A stretch of DNA of 64,000 bases from Rhypophila decipiens. Lineage: Eukaryota > Ascomycota > Sordariomycetes > Sordariales > Naviculisporaceae. Numbering within the stretch: position 1 is the stretch's first letter; each line of letters opens with the position of its first letter. This document shows, in pieces, positions 11,628-23,159 of this stretch. The stretch spans positions 372,001-436,000 of the forward strand of contig MU858048.1 of the NCBI GenBank assembly GCA_033297075.1, in the 5' to 3' direction. The translations under genes were made by a program, and so were the position numbers. A model generated the notes under the pieces. That model was not told where the DNA came from, made no database searches, and saw nothing but the letters and a program-made list of their open reading frames with translations.

Positions 11628-12443
11628 TCACTCCATCTTATCCTTCTTCTCACCACCCTCCGGGGCGGCTGCCTCAACCGCAGGCGCCGCAAAAGCAACC
11701 TCCTCCCCCCACCACTTCTTGAAATCCTGAAGCCGTTGCGTCCGCTCTCTTCCCAGCTGCCGTCCAACATCCGTCTTCATCATCCCCTCGAGCTTGAGAA
11801 GCTTCTCGTCAAAGTGGTCCATGCCGGCCTGGAGCGCGCGGTTCATCTTGGCCCCGCCGTACGTGAACATGCGCGCGATGCCTACCGCGCCGAGGGCGTC
11901 AAGGCGGTCCGCGTCTTGGACCACCGCGAGCTCTGGGTACTGCTCGATCAGGCGGACCACTTTTTCTGTGTCCTTGATTTCTGAGGAGTAGGATACTCCA
12001 TGGCAGATTGTCTGGATCTTGCTGGCCAGATCCCCCGGACAGTTGTGCGAGATGAGAAGGTTGGCGATCATAGTCGCCGGGTCCTCGGTTGGTTTGATGT
12101 ATCTGACGGTTCTGTTAGCCTTTCTCTTTTTTTACGATTTTGGGACTTGGTCACCGAATTTGGTGAGGTAGGTTGGTATTTTCATCTCAACCACCAGAGA
12201 GGCGGTGAGTCAAGGTAGCGGGAAAACTCACTTCTTATCGCCAACATCGTGCAACAAGGCCGCAAGCTGGATGGTTCGCAGATCCAGAGAATCCTTGTGC
12301 TCGGACTTGTCGTAAATGTATCGTGCTAAGCCGACGACTCGCTCGATGTGGTCCCAGCTGTGGGACGCATCGTAGTTTCGCATGTAGTTTTTCACATAGG
12401 CTGTGATGGACTGGACCAATTCGTCGTCCTTGAAAGTGTCCAT
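11628..12443 (-). CDS. HD-domain phosphohydrolase (YpgQ/YedJ-like)
   Basis: Small soluble HD-superfamily protein, predicted metal-dependent phosphohydrolase. Two exons, 12443-12232 and 12102-11628, flank a 129-bp intron (12103-12231; donor GTGAGT, acceptor CAG) and give 228 residues. The HD metal site is visible as SHSWDHIERV (His28, His32), the hallmark LLHDVGDKK (His65-Asp66) at the splice junction, and QDADRLDALGAVGIAR (residues 133-148). That order matches the YpgQ/YedJ group of HD proteins, some of which hydrolyse nucleotide pyrophosphate bonds; the substrate here is not inferable. The C-terminal 25 residues are Ala/Glu/Lys-rich and probably disordered. An antisense frame at 11736-11984 is a shadow. 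Confidence 0.9.
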
Positions 12444-13040
12444 TGTGTTTGAAAAGGGGCGGCGAAGATCTCTTGAAAGTTGAAAGTTTGGTAGTGGTGA
12501 AGGGCAAATCAAACAAGGGAAGATTGGGTATGGGTGCGATGCAAGCTTGTGAATTTGGTTGACAGTCAAGATTTTGTGTGTGAGGAAAAGGATTAGTTGT
12601 TGGAAGTTTTGTTTCGCGAGTTGGTTTTAACACAGATCACAACGACTTGAAGTTGGTCCAGGTTGAGGCGGTGGCCAGTGGGTCAATCACCAGACAGTCA
12701 GTGTGGGGCTCCTCTGATGAAGCTATCCCGCACAGCCCCAGCACATTGTTCAGATGATGAGGGGCTGGGGGAAATTCTCATCTCAAGGTAGGAATTATAT
12801 CTTGGCGTCGGAAGCCTTGTATTGATCAAATAAAAGCTAAAATTCTGAGCATTCAAAGTAGGATAGGGGCATCTAAGGAGAGTCTCTAGGGAGCTGTGGT
12901 ATCATGACTGACAAGTCAAACAAAAGTAGTGTCAACAGACGAAAAGAAAATATTCATAAATAGGGATGCTGCCTCATAACCCCTTGACGGTATCCCATTT
13001 CCGTACGCCTTCCAACAGGAGACAAGAGACCGAACAAGAC
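12444..13040. other. intergenic, HD gene promoter / heme-oxygenase-like 3' flank
   Basis: About 600 bp. The left half is the promoter and 5' UTR of the HD gene, which is CT-rich on the minus strand near 12470-12560. The right half is the 3' flank of the next minus-strand gene. No independent gene is seen. Confidence 0.5.
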
Positions 13041-14933
13041 CTAGACTCTAAACTTGCCAACTCCAACAAGGACACTAACCAAGCCCAGGACAACCATCCC
13101 ATTCTTCACGACCGTCACAGTCTTGGACGATGTCGAAGAAGCAGCCTTTCGGCGAAGTTTCTCCTCCTCCGAGGGCGTTATCAAAAAGCGAACATGCTTC
13201 TCTGGTTTGGCTACTCCAGCAGCAGGACACACTCCCGCTCTGTCCGCTCCGTAATGACTTGCTTTCTCGCCCGCCTCCAACTTACTACTCCCAGATTCAG
13301 ACTCGTATACAAGCTCGTCCGCACCATCCAGGCCACCCCTGGCCATGGAACTAGTCTCGGATGAAGTATCGTCGTCCTTGGGAGTGACGACTCTTTCCAT
13401 GTGGGATTTGCTTCGGACAAGACCAGCTGGTTTCTTGCCAGGCCGCGCAACGCCCTTGCCAAACCTGACGGATTTGGACCTGCCTATTCCAGATACATCT
13501 TCCAGACCTTTCTGGTGAAGGGCCGACTTCAGCTCGGCCGCCGGAGTTAACGTCCCCGTAGTATCAAGATTAGACACTCCGGCACCGCCAGCCGTCGCAA
13601 CAGGGGAAAGAGGACTTCCGGGAGACTTTGGCCAGTTCCGATCATCGCTCCACTCCGAGGAAGCCACCGAAGAGTGCGAGTCGACACTGTCATGATCACG
13701 CTTGGCCAGAGCCCTGACGCCACGCTCTTTGGCAATTGCCACGCTATCTCGGTGCCGGCTCCTCGGTCCCGCTGCCGCCCCACCTGGGACTAGGAGCCGG
13801 GCCCAGCTCTCTAGAGACCTGCTGATACTCCCGACATAGGAGTTTCCATTGCCGCAATCGTTGCTTATATTTGGTTGCGAAGACTCAAAAACGGCGTCCA
13901 GTTGGGCCACGAGGGAATTCATGTAATCGAAGATGTGTGTTGCTTCGTACACAATGTCGTCAAGTTCTTTTGTTGAAAAGCGAGACTCGGAGTCCAGCAG
14001 GCGTTTCTTAAACTCTACCTTCAAATCCTCGCCATCCTGGGGGCCGGCAAAGCGGAAGAACGATAATGGCCCGAAGTTGCAAATCGAAAGAGGTTTCTGA
14101 TCTGATGTAGCCTCGGTGGTCTCGGTCGTTTTGTCGGTACTATTCCTCGGCGCTGGCGACCGCTCGTCATCACCTTCATAGCCAATCGTACTGATACTCT
14201 GGGGAGATGTGGGAGAGGCAGGCCCTGGCTTGTTGCATGGCGTCCTTGACGGCAAGACGGGCTCGCATGTCGTGTCCCAGAACTCTGCCCCTGCATTCTC
14301 CAGGGAACCCCTGATGAACCTCCCGCCAGCGAACAAGGCCATGTAGAGAACCCAGGCGTATGCCAGCAGAACATGCGGATGCTCATTAATTGACCGCTTT
14401 ATGTGAGAAATGAATTTGCCCAACTCTCCCCTCTCCGCTGCCTGCCTTATCTGTTCGTCCACCTCAGCTTCAGTCCAACCAGTGATGGAACGAATATCGG
14501 CCTTTAGCCTCGCAGAGCGCTCAAGCACTGGTAGATTCAGATGCTTCAGGATGCTATGCATGTGGGGACTCGTTTTGGGACGCCCATCATCTCCCTCAGA
14601 GTTCTCGTTTTCGTTGTCGAGAGAAACATCGTCCAGCAATTGCTCAATGCTGGCAGTCTTGACCTCCTCCTCATCTGTCGTTGGTTCCCAGTTGACGATA
14701 TCCCTCCACTTGGACTCGAAAGCTATGTAGATTGGTGCAACGTGAACAAGTCCGGTAACATAGACTGATGGCGTGGTTGCCTTGGGCGGAAGTGCCAAAG
14801 GGAGACGTAAGAGGAGACTCCTGTTCAATTTCGTGTGTGCCGATCTGGTGGCGATATTGATTCGTGTGCCCAGATGGTGATGATCCTTTTGGTCTGGGAT
14901 GGCACTATAGTCTAACATCGGGGATGATTCCAT
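13041..14933 (-). CDS. heme-oxygenase-like, C-terminally anchored protein
   Basis: Intronless, 630 residues. The N-terminal half reads as a heme oxygenase fold: residues 22-39 (ATRSAHTKLN) carry His33 in the place of the proximal heme ligand, followed by the helix VYVTGLVHVAPIYIAFE, and about residues 186-208 (HVLLAYAWVLYMALFAGGRFIR) match the Gly-rich distal helix (GG at 203-204). An acidic insert (about 86-118) and a long disordered Ser/Pro linker (about 215-270 and 370-600) make it much longer than canonical heme oxygenases. The extreme C-terminus is a hydrophobic segment (VVKNGMVVLGLVSVLVGVG) ending in KFRV, as in tail-anchored ER heme oxygenases. Heme-degrading activity is plausible from the retained His and Gly-Gly but is not proven; fungal relatives are often annotated only as heme-oxygenase-like. 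Confidence 0.85.
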   Translation of the reverse strand: MESSPMLDYSAIPDQKDHHHLGTRINIATRSAHTKLNRSLLLRLPLALPPKATTPSVYVTGLVHVAPIYIAFESKWRDIVNWEPTTDEEEVKTASIEQLLDDVSLDNENENSEGDDGRPKTSPHMHSILKHLNLPVLERSARLKADIRSITGWTEAEVDEQIRQAAERGELGKFISHIKRSINEHPHVLLAYAWVLYMALFAGGRFIRGSLENAGAEFWDTTCEPVLPSRTPCNKPGPASPTSPQSISTIGYEGDDERSPAPRNSTDKTTETTEATSDQKPLSICNFGPLSFFRFAGPQDGEDLKVEFKKRLLDSESRFSTKELDDIVYEATHIFDYMNSLVAQLDAVFESSQPNISNDCGNGNSYVGSISRSLESWARLLVPGGAAAGPRSRHRDSVAIAKERGVRALAKRDHDSVDSHSSVASSEWSDDRNWPKSPGSPLSPVATAGGAGVSNLDTTGTLTPAAELKSALHQKGLEDVSGIGRSKSVRFGKGVARPGKKPAGLVRSKSHMERVVTPKDDDTSSETSSMARGGLDGADELVYESESGSSKLEAGEKASHYGADRAGVCPAAGVAKPEKHVRFLITPSEEEKLRRKAASSTSSKTVTVVKNGMVVLGLVSVLVGVGKFRV

Positions 14934-17698
14934 CGTGAAACCCAGCCACGCTCACAAGGAGCACCCAAACTGCAGATATTTCCTTCTCGAGCCGGGTACT
15001 TGAGTGGTTGTAAGACCAAAGCTGGATGCCGTGTGACGGGTTAGGTGGATAAAGCCGAACCCAAAGGAGGGACTGGGAAAAGAACAAGGAACTTGAAACC
15101 GGTGGATCGAGATAAGGTCAAACGAGGGAAAAAGGATAAAGAGTAGAAATCCACAGGTAGATACACGATGGTCAAGAAATATAGGTGAAAATAATAACGA
15201 GAGTCGAGGTAGGTGATGGAGCTGTTCTTAGGGGTGTATAAATATGATGGCTTGCATATGGATGGTGTTCAGGTCAAGAAGCTAGACAAGCACGGCACGT
15301 TTGGGCAAAACGGCGCCTTGTCAAAACTGCGCTACACTCTTGCCCTAGCGGGGAAAGAAGCGGCAAGGGGGAAAAGAGTTGAACGGCCGAGATTCCCAAA
15401 TCTAAAAACCGAGAGGGAAATGGCGAGGTATATGATGAAGAGGCAGTTAGTTTCCTTATCAAAAAGGAGTCACCACCCTCTGATCCAGCTAGGCAGGCAG
15501 GCCCTGCGCTCGCGAGGCCTGGGGGCATGGAGGGAAGCCGCCAGTATTGTAACACGCACTGTGCGCCCCAGCAGGTGCTCAGGACATGGGCTCGAATTGT
15601 TGCTTTGGGAAACAAGAGGAAAGTGCAGATGACCCAAAATGAAGAGAAAAAAAAGCAATCCAAGCAGATGCATGCTTGATCAAGATAAGGAAGAGGCGTG
15701 TTTCCTTTCGATCCTCTCATGTGGGCTTGTATTTCATGACCAACTACCTGCTCGGTCTTAATGTCCAAACCTGGAAATCCGATGTTGGTGATGGTGTGAT
15801 GTTTGCTGCCTTTGTCTCCAAGCCCAAATTCGTTTCGACTTTGCCTGCCATGTGTTTGTTAGCCTCCCGGCACCGGTCGGATCGCGCACGCCATTCCCGG
15901 TTCTTGGGGCGGTTCGTTGAACTTTTGTTCGGCCGTTGTTCGATAATTGTCGATATTGTGCGGTTTCAAGTGCATGTTCGAGGCCTAGGCTTTCGTAGCG
16001 GTATCTTCCGCTAGGGGGCTGAGAGCCACTGGCTTACAAGAATAGGGCCGGTAAAACGGTTAACGGGTACTATAACAACCCCTGTATCCGCATGACTGTG
16101 GTTTCGCTCCATCATGCGTACAATATTTGATACAGCTGGTCATTACGCTAGTCACAAAGCACCAGACGCATATTCCATTGATGTAGGTATCTATATCTAT
16201 AGAAACTGCACATTGTTCTGGCCTCATGTGTGCCTAGTTAAACTGCCCAAACGGGGTGGCAGCATGCTTTATCATTAGACTCGGTGTACACCCGTAAGTG
16301 CGCCATCTGGCCGCCACATGAGCAGCAAGTGAGTCCCTTGATCTGCCTAGTGCTCTCGTGAATGAGGCTTGGGCGCCATATTTCGTGGGCCACAGTCGAG
16401 TGATTCAAAGTATGAGGAAACAGAGTTGTGGTCACTGGCAGAAAGTTCGAAAATACCCGACAAGTACGGAGATGGAACATGTCTTGCCGAGGTCACAGAA
16501 TAGGGGCTGGGCGCATCATCACACCGGCGCAACACCAACAGGTCTGAACATCTTTTGAGTTTCGAGGGCATATTCGTCCTTGTCCGAGCCAGCCTATGCA
16601 GTGGCTATCCAGTACGAGTATTGTATTACCTGCATGGCTAAACCCCAGTCCTCCTTCTAGCTAAAAAGGTAAAAGAAAATAGTAATATAAACAGAAGAAA
16701 ACCAACACACCGAACGTTATGTGGGAAGAAAAAATGTACCCAACTACTAGGTACCAGTAGTATAAACTAACGATGCAGACACCCCGGATCTCATCCGTCG
16801 ATCGATCCGACACACCGGGTTGCAGAGACAGCATTCCCAGCATGCTAAAGCTTTCTGAACCCTATTCAGAATTCCAGCAAGATCTATAACATGTTGTGAA
16901 ACCCAACCTGCAGAAAGAATTCCCTCGACGAAGCGGACGTTTCTTGATCCAGTAGTAGTTTGGGTGCTCTTTGATTCTTAGAGTCGTGTCCCACCACCGA
17001 TAAACAAACCCCTTCATGTTGCGAGATTGTACCCTACCTAGACAACACCTAACCGCCATGGTCCAAGCCCGTGGACCTGGAAAGTACTCAGAGTCCAGAG
17101 CAGCACAGAAGGAGCGATCAGAACTCGTCGGAGAAACCAGGACAGTACGGGTACACGGTATCACCTTCAAACCTTGCACTACATCTGACTTTGACCTCGC
17201 CTTCGATCTGGACTCGACCAGACATATCCTGCACACGTGTCACAAATGGAATAAACAACAAACTTTAGGTCCGCAGGTGACGGTCTACCTTCTATTCCAG
17301 GGAACACAACAACGTCAAACATGGGTCTTGGTCCGGATAAGTACAACGTTGATCAGAACAGTCCGTTCCGAATATGTCTTGATCAGTAGATAGTCAAACA
17401 AGGCCCTTCTCCCCCTCATGCTGAATCCCAAAGCCGCCCAAACGCCTACCTCCATCTTTGAACTCTCTATATGCCGAGTAATATGCCCCAGCCACTTGTT
17501 TATCAGAAAGGAGAAAAATATGTGATACAAAGAAGAAAATAACAACGCTCTGCCCGGGGGGGCGTCTCGAGATATGCCATCCCATAGAAAAGAAAACCAC
17601 CGCTAGTTCCGACCATTCCTTGGTAGTACACGCAACTGTATGCAAAAAGGCGCTTGAAAATCATCGCTGCAAATCCAAAAAGCAATCAAAACCATCCA
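14934..17698. other. gene-free spacer
   Basis: About 2.8 kb between the 5' end of the heme-oxygenase-like gene and the 3' end of the transporter gene. Open frames such as 15213-15632 have neither motifs nor splice partners. The left part is the promoter of the heme-oxygenase-like gene. Nothing else recognised. Confidence 0.5.
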
Positions 17699-19340
17699 TC
17701 ACATAGTTGTGTCGCCTCTTTGCTGTTCGCCATTCCCACCACCGCCGCCACCACCCTCCTCTTTACTCTCGTGATTAACAAAAACAAACGATAAAAAGAC
17801 AATCCCCGCGCCGACCCAGTATATCCAGCTCGAAAACTGGTTGTACTGGATCATCTCGCCAATCAGGGACAAGGGGATCGTCAGCGAAAGGCCAACGGTG
17901 ACGACCAAGGGCGTGGTAAGAAGCATGGCGTATGCCCAGAACATGTCGCTAAAGAAGGACGAGATCGAGTTGACCACTATGATGGTCCAGATCTTGCCCG
18001 TGGGCGGTAGTTGAAACTGCAACAAGACACCAGGTTAGCCCCCAGCATCAAACAGAAAGCTTTTAGGCGTGGTGAAAATTGATAGGAAATTGGTACTCAC
18101 AGGTTCAATCCCGCTAAAATGCAAAATCAAGAAACCGGGCCAAAATAACACCAGATTAAACAACCCAACCAACCCAAAAAACAGCGGCATGTCGACTCGA
18201 TCCTCGTTCCCAACCCGTCTCTTCATGACCGTGACGTAGACACCATATATGAGGGCGCTAAACAACGCCATCGAGTCACCGATCGCAATCTGCGCCGTCG
18301 TCTTGTGGGGGAAATTCCCCCGAGTATCATCGCTCGCGCCAGAAAGATCCACCGTCGAGATGAGAACCACCCCCGCCAGCGAGGCCAGCACCCCGATCAG
18401 TTTCCGCACAGTGAACCCCTCCACCCTCGTAATGGCGCAGAGTATCAGCGTCCATATGCTGCTCGTGGAAGTCAGAATCGTGACGCTCCCAACACTGGTG
18501 TACTCGAGACAAGCACTCGCAAAGTAGTTGGCGGCAAACCAGAGGGCGCAAAACTCGAGGCTGAGCCATGCCGTCTCGCGAAGGTTGAGCTTGTCCTCTT
18601 TCTTGGAGGGCATGTCGAATGTCTCCAGGCTTCCCTCGTCGTCGACCAGTAACCTCTCGGCATCCTCCTCCGCCGTGTCGTCCATGGTCTTGACGGGCGA
18701 GTGCCGTGTCTCACGCCACAGCTCGATTAACCTGCTCCGCGCGCCGGATATTCCGTGCTGTATTACATATTTTATTATCATGGGTATAAGAGATAGCGCA
18801 AAGATCGACGTGTTGACGTATACAAGGAAGAACGGCTTGCTGTAGGTATTGTTGGAGAAGATGTACTGCCCATGACAAAGTTGTGTCAGTATTCTGCTTG
18901 CTTTTCAAGTCGGTGGGAGGGCAAGGGGGGCTACTTACACTGGCTAGGAAATTAGACAATGTCCACAAGAATACCGTTAGGAGTAATAAGGTGATTCCCA
19001 ACGTCCGTCTCGCTACACCCCCTAGTCCTAACTTTGCTCTGAGCCCAGCGTTTGAACTACTCCTACTGCTGGTACCCCCCAACGAGGATTGTGACGAGGT
19101 GCGCGCGAGCAGCTGTACGCTTATTCTATCAGCGGAGCGTGACCGCCTTGTCCGAGGGGGTGAAGTGGTAGGTGAGTCTGGAGGTGACGAGGATAAAGCG
19201 AGGTCATATTTTTGCTGCATACGTTGGTGGCGCTGATCATGATGCCGTGGTTGTTGGGTATTCGTTGTTTCTGGAGCTGTATGCGACGTTGCGGCCGTGA
19301 GAGAGCCCAGCTCCATGGGCATGAGTGGCTCTATCGCCAT
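17699..19340 (-). CDS. SLC35F / Thi74-type membrane transporter
   Basis: Multi-pass drug/metabolite-transporter superfamily protein of the SLC35F5 / yeast Thi74-YML018C type, expected in an endomembrane such as the vacuole. Three exons, 19340-18939, 18865-18101 and 18016-17699, all with phase-0 junctions and GTAAGT/GTGAGT donors, give 494 residues. The first ~110 residues are a Ser/Thr/Arg-rich cytosolic tail. Then come about ten hydrophobic helices beginning with LGITLLLLTVFLWTLSNFLAS, split after helix 2 by an acidic loop (TAEEDAERLLVDDEGS). The fold's internal duplication is visible: the pair EYTSVGSVTILTSTSSIWTL and, late, AMLLTTPLVVTVGLSLTIPLS have the 'T-S/P-L' pattern of the family. 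The tail has a poly-Gly run and ends TTM. The start at 19340 is the first ATG; downstream ATGs at 19322 and 19316 are alternatives. Substrate unknown. Confidence 0.9.
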
Positions 19341-21099
19341 GGCTGTCGTTGTCGGGGTCTTGCCCTCGTTTCCCGAACTCTACCAGCAGTATCACCCTTC
19401 TTTCCTTGTGGCCACTTTCCCTCCTTCGAGCAGAACCCCAGCTAGAGGTAGCCAGTTGTACAAGCTAGAAGCTGTGTTTCTGAACAGGCCCTAGCAAAAC
19501 CAAAAGTCGAGAACTAAAGAGTGAAGTTCGAACATCCAGCATCCGATCCTCTCTTTTTGTTTCTCGCACCTTTCTTTCCGGGGTAGGTTCGCCTTGTGAT
19601 CCCACGCACAGCGATTGGTTTGGGGCCGATGTAGGGAAGGAAGCAACGACGGGCAGGGCCGCGGAGAACAGCAATGTGTTACGTCTAATCGCGGGCCGTA
19701 TTAAAGTTTCGATGTGCCGGTATCAGTGAGTCGTCACGGGTGACAGGAGGGTCCACCGGATGTGCCTGAACCTGTTTTATCCTTTTCGAGAAAGAATGAC
19801 GTCTGTGAGAGTGAGATTTGTTGTTTCGATGCGATCCATTCGGGATTCAGGCAATTGTTCACCCTCGCGCTTTTCTTTTTTCGTGCAGATTCGTCTGTGA
19901 GGTTCGAGGATCGTCGGATCGATTGCTTTCGTCAAGTACAAGCTGTTTCAACACGTGGGTAGTCGTGGAGTAGAGGATTTGAAGCATGGAGTCGTGTGGA
20001 TAATCATCGGACGGGACTGGAGACGTGAAAGCGCGGGATCTGCAAACAAGGGCAAGCACGAGGTTGTGCCGTGTTCAGCGCTGTGGGTGCGGACTGCCGG
20101 GCTAGGGAGAGGCCCGGGCGGGACGCTAACTGCAGATACGACAGGGGGCTGCCAAGCGTATTCTTGGGCGTTTCTTGGCCAGGCAGTTACCCCTGGGCGC
20201 TGAGAGCCGAATGATCCGGATCCACTGTGAATGGGGGCTGACAGCTGATGGTCTCAACAGCCCTGAAAAGTGTCTGGTCTTGAATGGAGAAATATACGTT
20301 ATAGACTTTGGTACCAAGTTGTTGGCGGAAAGCTTTGAACGGAGTCACAGACAAATTCCCTCTTATTAAAGAAAGTCACTTTACATGATTCAGAGGCCGA
20401 GATATGTTTAAGCCAGTGAACAAACCTACGGAAGTCCAAGAGTTCGGGTTCAAAGACTCAGGACCCGTGGTTTCAAACTTTCTCTCTTCATTCCAACCAT
20501 CAATGGTTATAATTGCCGATGTAGTTGCTACTGAGAGCTGATATCATTGTTGAAAGTTACTTTCACAACCTCAAGAATTAGAATCCATCCCAGGGCAACA
20601 ATCATGATCCGGTTCTCAAGGTGATAGTTATCCAATTTGATACCATCCTTACGTCAAAGTCCATGTCATGATCATTTATAAAAGAATCGTACTTATAATA
20701 CTCCTACAGCCCTCCATCCCCTGCCCTTTAGTCCCGTGCCCATTCAAAGCATGGGGTTGCTTCTCCATGAACCTCTTCAACGTTCAACCCACGAAAACTC
20801 ATTTGCTGGCTTGAAAGGGACACGCTTGTAAACAAGACAACAAAAAGATTCCCGCGCAAATAAATATATCACAGATTCCATCCTGATCCGCCGCCACCGC
20901 CGTCGCCATTTATTGCCGAATGTCCCAGTCCCATGCTTCATGCTTTTCCCATCCGTGTTTCGTGAAATCGCGAATACTCCGGCCACAATTAAAAGCCCAA
21001 CAAATCTAAGCAAGGGAAAGAATTCGTGGTTTGTTCGTGTAAAATGAGGTTAAATTGAGGAGGTATATTAGTTGGTGTTCTACAGGCGCGGCTATCTCT
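19341..21099. other. intergenic, transporter promoter / Erv25 3' flank
   Basis: About 1.76 kb containing the transporter promoter on the left and the 3' UTR side of Erv25 on the right. Small frames have no motifs and no RNA gene is recognised. Confidence 0.5.
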
Positions 21100-21967
21100 T
21101 TAGATGAGATGCTTGGAACTGTGAAGGAGAGGGCCATGTTAGTAAATGTTTGTCTTGGATAGGGTAGAGATATGATGCAGGGAGACGAACCGAAAGTACG
21201 CCCGCAGATAGAGAATCTGCCAGACCCAGATGCCGACCAGCAAAAAGGTGGTACCGAATCCGAACCATTTGACGCGGTTGTTTGTGCTCTCGTTGGTATC
21301 ACGCAGCTTCTGCTCGCGGATCCTGAGATAGTCCATCTCGCGCACAACCTCGGCTGTCATCTCCTCGATACGGCGGAGATCGGTCTCGAGGGGCTTGAGC
21401 TTCTCGGTAGCCTGAATGGCGGACCAGTCCTTAGCGTCGGCGCCAATATCGACATCGAGTTCGACGTGGCGGAAGGGATGGTCGACGTATTTGGCTGTGG
21501 GATTGAAGGTTAGTCGAGGCGACGAGATGGAGAATCGACCCAGGGCAGGACGAGAGGGTTGTCACATACTGTTGGTCAGGATATTCTCGAAGCAAATGTC
21601 GAATGCGGCATCGGCGTGCGAGGTGAAGACGGTGCGCTGCTCGCCGGCGATATCCTTGGGCCTACCATATTCGTTCCCTACCGCATCCTTGATCTGTCCC
21701 AACCGCAAATCGTTGTCAGTAACCAATTCCATCTAGAAGCGCAAGAGAAAACGGAGAACTCACGTGCATGTTGACCTGCATCCCGTCGCCCTTGTAGCCG
21801 TCAACAGTCGCCGTCACTACCACCAATGTGTCTTTTCCAACAAAGTTTCGAATGCATCGCTGTTTGGACCAGCCAGTGGCCTCGAGGTCGAATTTGAGAG
21901 CATCTGCGAAAGCAACCAGCAGCAGCAAGCTGCAGAGGCGCTGCAGGAGCGTTCGTACGGGGGCCAT
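21100..21967 (-). CDS. erv25: p24-family COPII cargo adaptor Erv25
   Basis: Type I membrane protein of the emp24/gp25L/p24 family cycling between ER and Golgi in COPII/COPI vesicles, where p24 heterocomplexes sort cargo such as GPI-anchored proteins. Four exons, 21967-21764, 21693-21570, 21494-21191 and 21118-21100, give 216 residues. A signal peptide ([23 protein letters not shown]) is followed by a GOLD domain containing [32 protein letters not shown], here noted by its ends only, a coiled coil ([17 protein letters not shown]) and a single TM helix ([18 protein letters not shown]). The cytosolic tail RAYFRSKHLI fits the Erv25-type FF/dilysine-like sorting tail. The final exon is only 19 bp (FR|SKHLI-stop), and the preceding intron (21119-21190) uses the uncommon donor GTTCGT. 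Without it the frame would run on to an unrelated tail, so the micro-exon model is preferred. Confidence 0.95.
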
Positions 21968-22388
21968 GGTCGCCAGATGTGTCGGGTGCGAAAAGGCGTT
22001 GAAGAATGTCGCGGTCGGGTGTCGTGAGGTGGTGGTGATGGAGACAGACAAGCTTCACTTCAGGAGGTCCAGATTGACCACCTTCAGGCCAGCATGGGGA
22101 AATCTGTCGCCTTTGCAGCGATTGGGCAGGGGTCACAGCGGTGCCACCCAATGAAAGCTCGGGATCGAAGGGTACGGAGTAGCCTCGCAGTGATGCACGT
22201 GCCAGGAGCTCCACGGAGTCGCGTCGGAAGATGCAGCCTCGCAGAGCTTCTTTAACCTTTTGCATGCCGTGATTTAAGATCCTCGATCTTGCAACTTGCC
22301 AAATTTCAGAACTTCGTCGACACTTCCCGTCAACATACAATACGAAGAAGGTACTATCTTTTCAACCAGAAGTTCAGCCTAGGTTAAG
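21968..22388. promoter_or_regulatory. compact divergent promoter, Erv25 / U1-C
   Basis: A 421-bp space between two divergent start codons that must serve both genes. It contains one copy of the recurrent motif (as TACGGAGTA, 22173-22181). No clear TATA box, as usual for housekeeping fungal genes. Confidence 0.6.
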
Positions 22389-23159
22389 ATGCCTAAATGT
22401 GAGTACCGCTCCCTTTCTCTCCAATTTCTTTCAATGTGCTAACCGAACAACTCCCCAGTCTTCTGCGATTACTGTGATGTCTACCTCACTCACGACTCTA
22501 TGAGCGTTCGCAAAGCTCACAACAGCGGTCGTAACCACCTGCGCAACGTCGTGGACTACTACCAACGTAAGTTATCTCCCATCACAAATCTAACACCAAC
22601 AAATCCTCGAAGCTGACATCCTCCTCCCCCAGAGATCGGCCACGAAAAAGCCCAATCGGTCATCGACTCCATCACGTCCTCGTACGCAGCAGAAGGCCAA
22701 GCCCACAATAATCCCATGCTGCCACAAAACGCACCTGGCGGAATCGGCGCAGGTCTACACGCTCCCTTCCCACCCCCAGGCGGCGTCCCTCCCCCATTCA
22801 ACTTTGGCCCAGGTGGTCTCCCACCACCACCATTCCCCGGCATGCCAGGTGCTCCTCCCTTCGGTCTCCCAGGTGCTCCTCCTGGCCCTGGTGCCCCCGG
22901 AGCACATCCCAACATGCGCGGCGTCCCGTCTCCGTTCCCAATGCCCGGCATGCCTGGGATGCCACCAACGACAGCTGGCGGTGTTCCTCCCGTCATGCCC
23001 CCCGGCGGTATGCCCTTCCCTCCACCGGGAAGTCTTCCCTTCCCGCCACCTGGCGCTCCCAACTTTCCGTTCCCGCCTCCAGGCGCGCAAGGATTCCCAG
23101 GTGTTCCTCCTCCGAATTTTGGCGCACCCCCTCCTGGCGGCCAAGGCGACAGGCGTTAG
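22389..23159 (+). CDS. yhc1: U1 snRNP protein C (U1-C)
   Basis: Component of the U1 snRNP that stabilises the duplex between U1 snRNA and the 5' splice site. Three exons, 22389-22398 (only 10 bp), 22459-22566 and 22633-23159, give 214 residues. The N-terminus is the family's matrin-type C2H2 zinc finger: Cys6, Cys9, His24 and His30 in [17 protein letters not shown]... and KAHNSGRNH, followed by the helix [18 protein letters not shown]. The rest is a Pro/Gly/Met-rich low-complexity tail typical of U1-C (FPPPGG, GMPGMPP). The reading frame ends at TAG (23157-23159) inside the last repeat (GGQGDRR-stop), but the same frame and repeat continue downstream (see 23160-23843). The first 157 residues needed for function precede any ambiguity. 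Shares a divergent promoter with Erv25. Confidence 0.96.
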
